Shown here: one piece after another, positions 56,750 to 57,442 of the stretch
Layout: each line of letters begins with the position of its first letter
Position numbering within the stretch: the stretch's first letter is position 1
Source of the DNA: Stenotrophomonas sp. HITSZ_GD
GTDB lineage: Bacteria > Pseudomonadota > Gammaproteobacteria > Xanthomonadales > Xanthomonadaceae
Assembly (NCBI RefSeq): GCF_029543105.1
Contig: NZ_JARQXB010000017.1
Coordinates: 1 to 57,442, forward strand
Length of the DNA stretch: 57,442 nt
Direction: 5' to 3'
The notes under the pieces: model-generated
Databases searched by the model: none
Told to the model about the DNA's origin: nothing
What the model saw: the letters and a program-made list of their open reading frames with translations, nothing else
Translations under genes and position numbers: made by a program

Positions 56750-57265
56750 ATGCTGCCCGCGCCGCTCAACCTGCAGGCCTGGGTCGAGGCCCATCGCGAC
56801 CTGCTCAAGCCGCCGGTCGGCAACAAGTGCATCTACGACGGGGACTTCATCGTGATGGTGGTGGGCGGGCCGAACGTGCGCACCGATTTCCACTACGACG
56901 AGGGGCCGGAGTGGTTCTACCAGCTCGAAGGCGAGATGGTGCTCAAGGTGCAGGACGAGGGACAGGTCCGCGACATCCCGATCCGCGCCGGGGAGATGTT
57001 CCTGCTGCCGCCGAAGGTGCGGCATTCGCCGCGGCGCATGGCAGGCTCGGTCGGGCTGGTGGTGGAACGAAAGCGCCTGCCGCACGAGCGTGACGGGTTG
57101 ATGTGGTATTGCCCCCAGTGCAACCACCTGCTGTACGAGGAGTTCTTCGCGCTCGGGAGCATCGAGGAGGATCTGCCGCGGGTGTTCGAGCGGTTCTATG
57201 GGTCGATCGAGCGGCGGACGTGTCCGCGGTGCGGGATGGTGCATCCTGTGCCTGGGGAGAGGTGA
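56750..57265 (+). CDS. nbaC: 3-hydroxyanthranilate 3,4-dioxygenase
   Basis: A 171-residue cupin enzyme that opens 3-hydroxyanthranilate to the quinolinate precursor (NAD synthesis or tryptophan breakdown). The iron ligands His48, Glu54 and His92 lie in [16 protein letters not shown] and [10 protein letters not shown]. Arg44 precedes them. A C-terminal rubredoxin-like site has CPQC (121-124) and CPRC (158-161). The start ATG at 56750 is 6 bases after can. Kynurenine pathway genes could continue right of the window. Codon use shifts to CGG and GGG near the end. Confidence 0.96.
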   Translation: MLPAPLNLQAWVEAHRDLLKPPVGNKCIYDGDFIVMVVGGPNVRTDFHYDEGPEWFYQLEGEMVLKVQDEGQVRDIPIRAGEMFLLPPKVRHSPRRMAGSVGLVVERKRLPHERDGLMWYCPQCNHLLYEEFFALGSIEEDLPRVFERFYGSIERRTCPRCGMVHPVPGER

Positions 57266-57281
57266 GAGGTTTTTTTTGTGG

Positions 57282-57306
57282 GGCGGCCGGTGGCCGCCTT
57301 TTTTTT
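57282..57306 (+). terminator. Rho-independent terminator after nbaC
   Basis: GGCGGCC (57282-57288) pairs with GGCCGCC (57292-57298) across a GGT loop, followed by eight T. It lies 17 bases past the nbaC stop. Confidence 0.88.
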
Positions 57307-57376
57307 GGGCTGAGAGTGGTGTTTGGGGGTTTGCCCTTCGATGTTGATCGGCTTGCATTGATCTCGCACGGCCTGC

Positions 57377-57442
57377 GGGGGCTGGGCCCTTTCGGGACAC
57401 GCCGTGAACCCATCCATGGGGGCTCGTAGGCGACATCCATGT
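57377..57442. repeat. Palindromic intergenic element, copy F (cut by the window end)
   Basis: The left arm GGGGGCTGGGCCCTTTCGGGA (57377-57397), the first hairpin CCCATCCATGGG (57409-57420) and most of the second (from 57429, GGCGACATCCATGT) are visible. The right arm is outside. It shares CCCTTTCGGGACACGCCGT with copy C, and GATGTTGATCGGC lies upstream (57340-57352), as for copy C. Confidence 0.82.

Overview
The window is a 57.4 kb piece of a GC-rich chromosome, mostly core genes. Several traits point to the Xanthomonadaceae (Lysobacteraceae) such as Lysobacter, Luteimonas or Pseudoxanthomonas: the pyrG-kdsA pair, a gyrA-mtnA-(DUF3011)-epmA-ligA-zipA-smc block, GyrA with Gln at position 83, an 822-residue LigA, ESPR-type signal peptides, tandem TonB-like proteins, and NAD or tryptophan metabolism through 3-hydroxyanthranilate dioxygenase. 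The genus is an inference. No plasmid, phage, IS, integrase or CRISPR signature is visible.

Layout. 1-303: two long palindromic repeats. 402-3394 (minus): kdsA, pyrG and a small secreted protein. 3567-5456 (plus): parE. 5527-7285 (minus): a PiT phosphate transporter with its DUF47/PhoU-like partner. 7562-9515 (plus): a CNNM/CBS/CorC membrane protein overlapping an ExoD-like protein. 9661-15747 (minus): a PPOX-fold stress protein, a luciferase-like monooxygenase, a serine hydrolase with an AraC-type membrane regulator, tRNA-Ser(UGA), and a LysR regulator divergent from azoR (15868-16455). 16471-17086: non-coding, with two more palindromic repeats. 17087-18367 (minus): serS. 18484-19819 (plus): two TonB-like proteins. 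19844-23460 (minus): the serC-pheA-aroA operon. 23622-25279 (plus): msrPQ. 25221-31262: an FHA protein, two PHA-granule proteins, a membrane Mrr-like nuclease, an HNH nuclease, a frameshifted ESPR-OmpA gene, and a HipA-like kinase overlapping a DUF3037 gene. 31314-36339 (minus): a GH92 mannosidase and a membrane PQQ glucose dehydrogenase. 36663-44856 (minus): gyrA, mtnA, a DUF3011 protein, epmA and ligA. 44988-46100 (plus): a Tat-exported aminotransferase inserted between ligA and zipA. 46503-52957 (minus): zipA, smc, rplI-rpsR-rpsF and an IscA-type protein. 53177-57265 (plus): asnS followed by a tightly overlapped cassette of two small membrane proteins, a small acidic protein, a PaiB-like protein, a beta-carbonic anhydrase and 3-hydroxyanthranilate dioxygenase.

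Most striking non-coding signal: six copies of a dispersed intergenic palindrome. Each has long, perfectly paired outer arms whose sequence differs from copy to copy. In most copies these enclose two short hairpins tipped by CATCCATG. All copies lie outside genes, and three lie between convergent genes. The most interesting protein-level system is the HipA-like kinase with DUF3037, which has intact kinase residues but no HipB antitoxin next to it.
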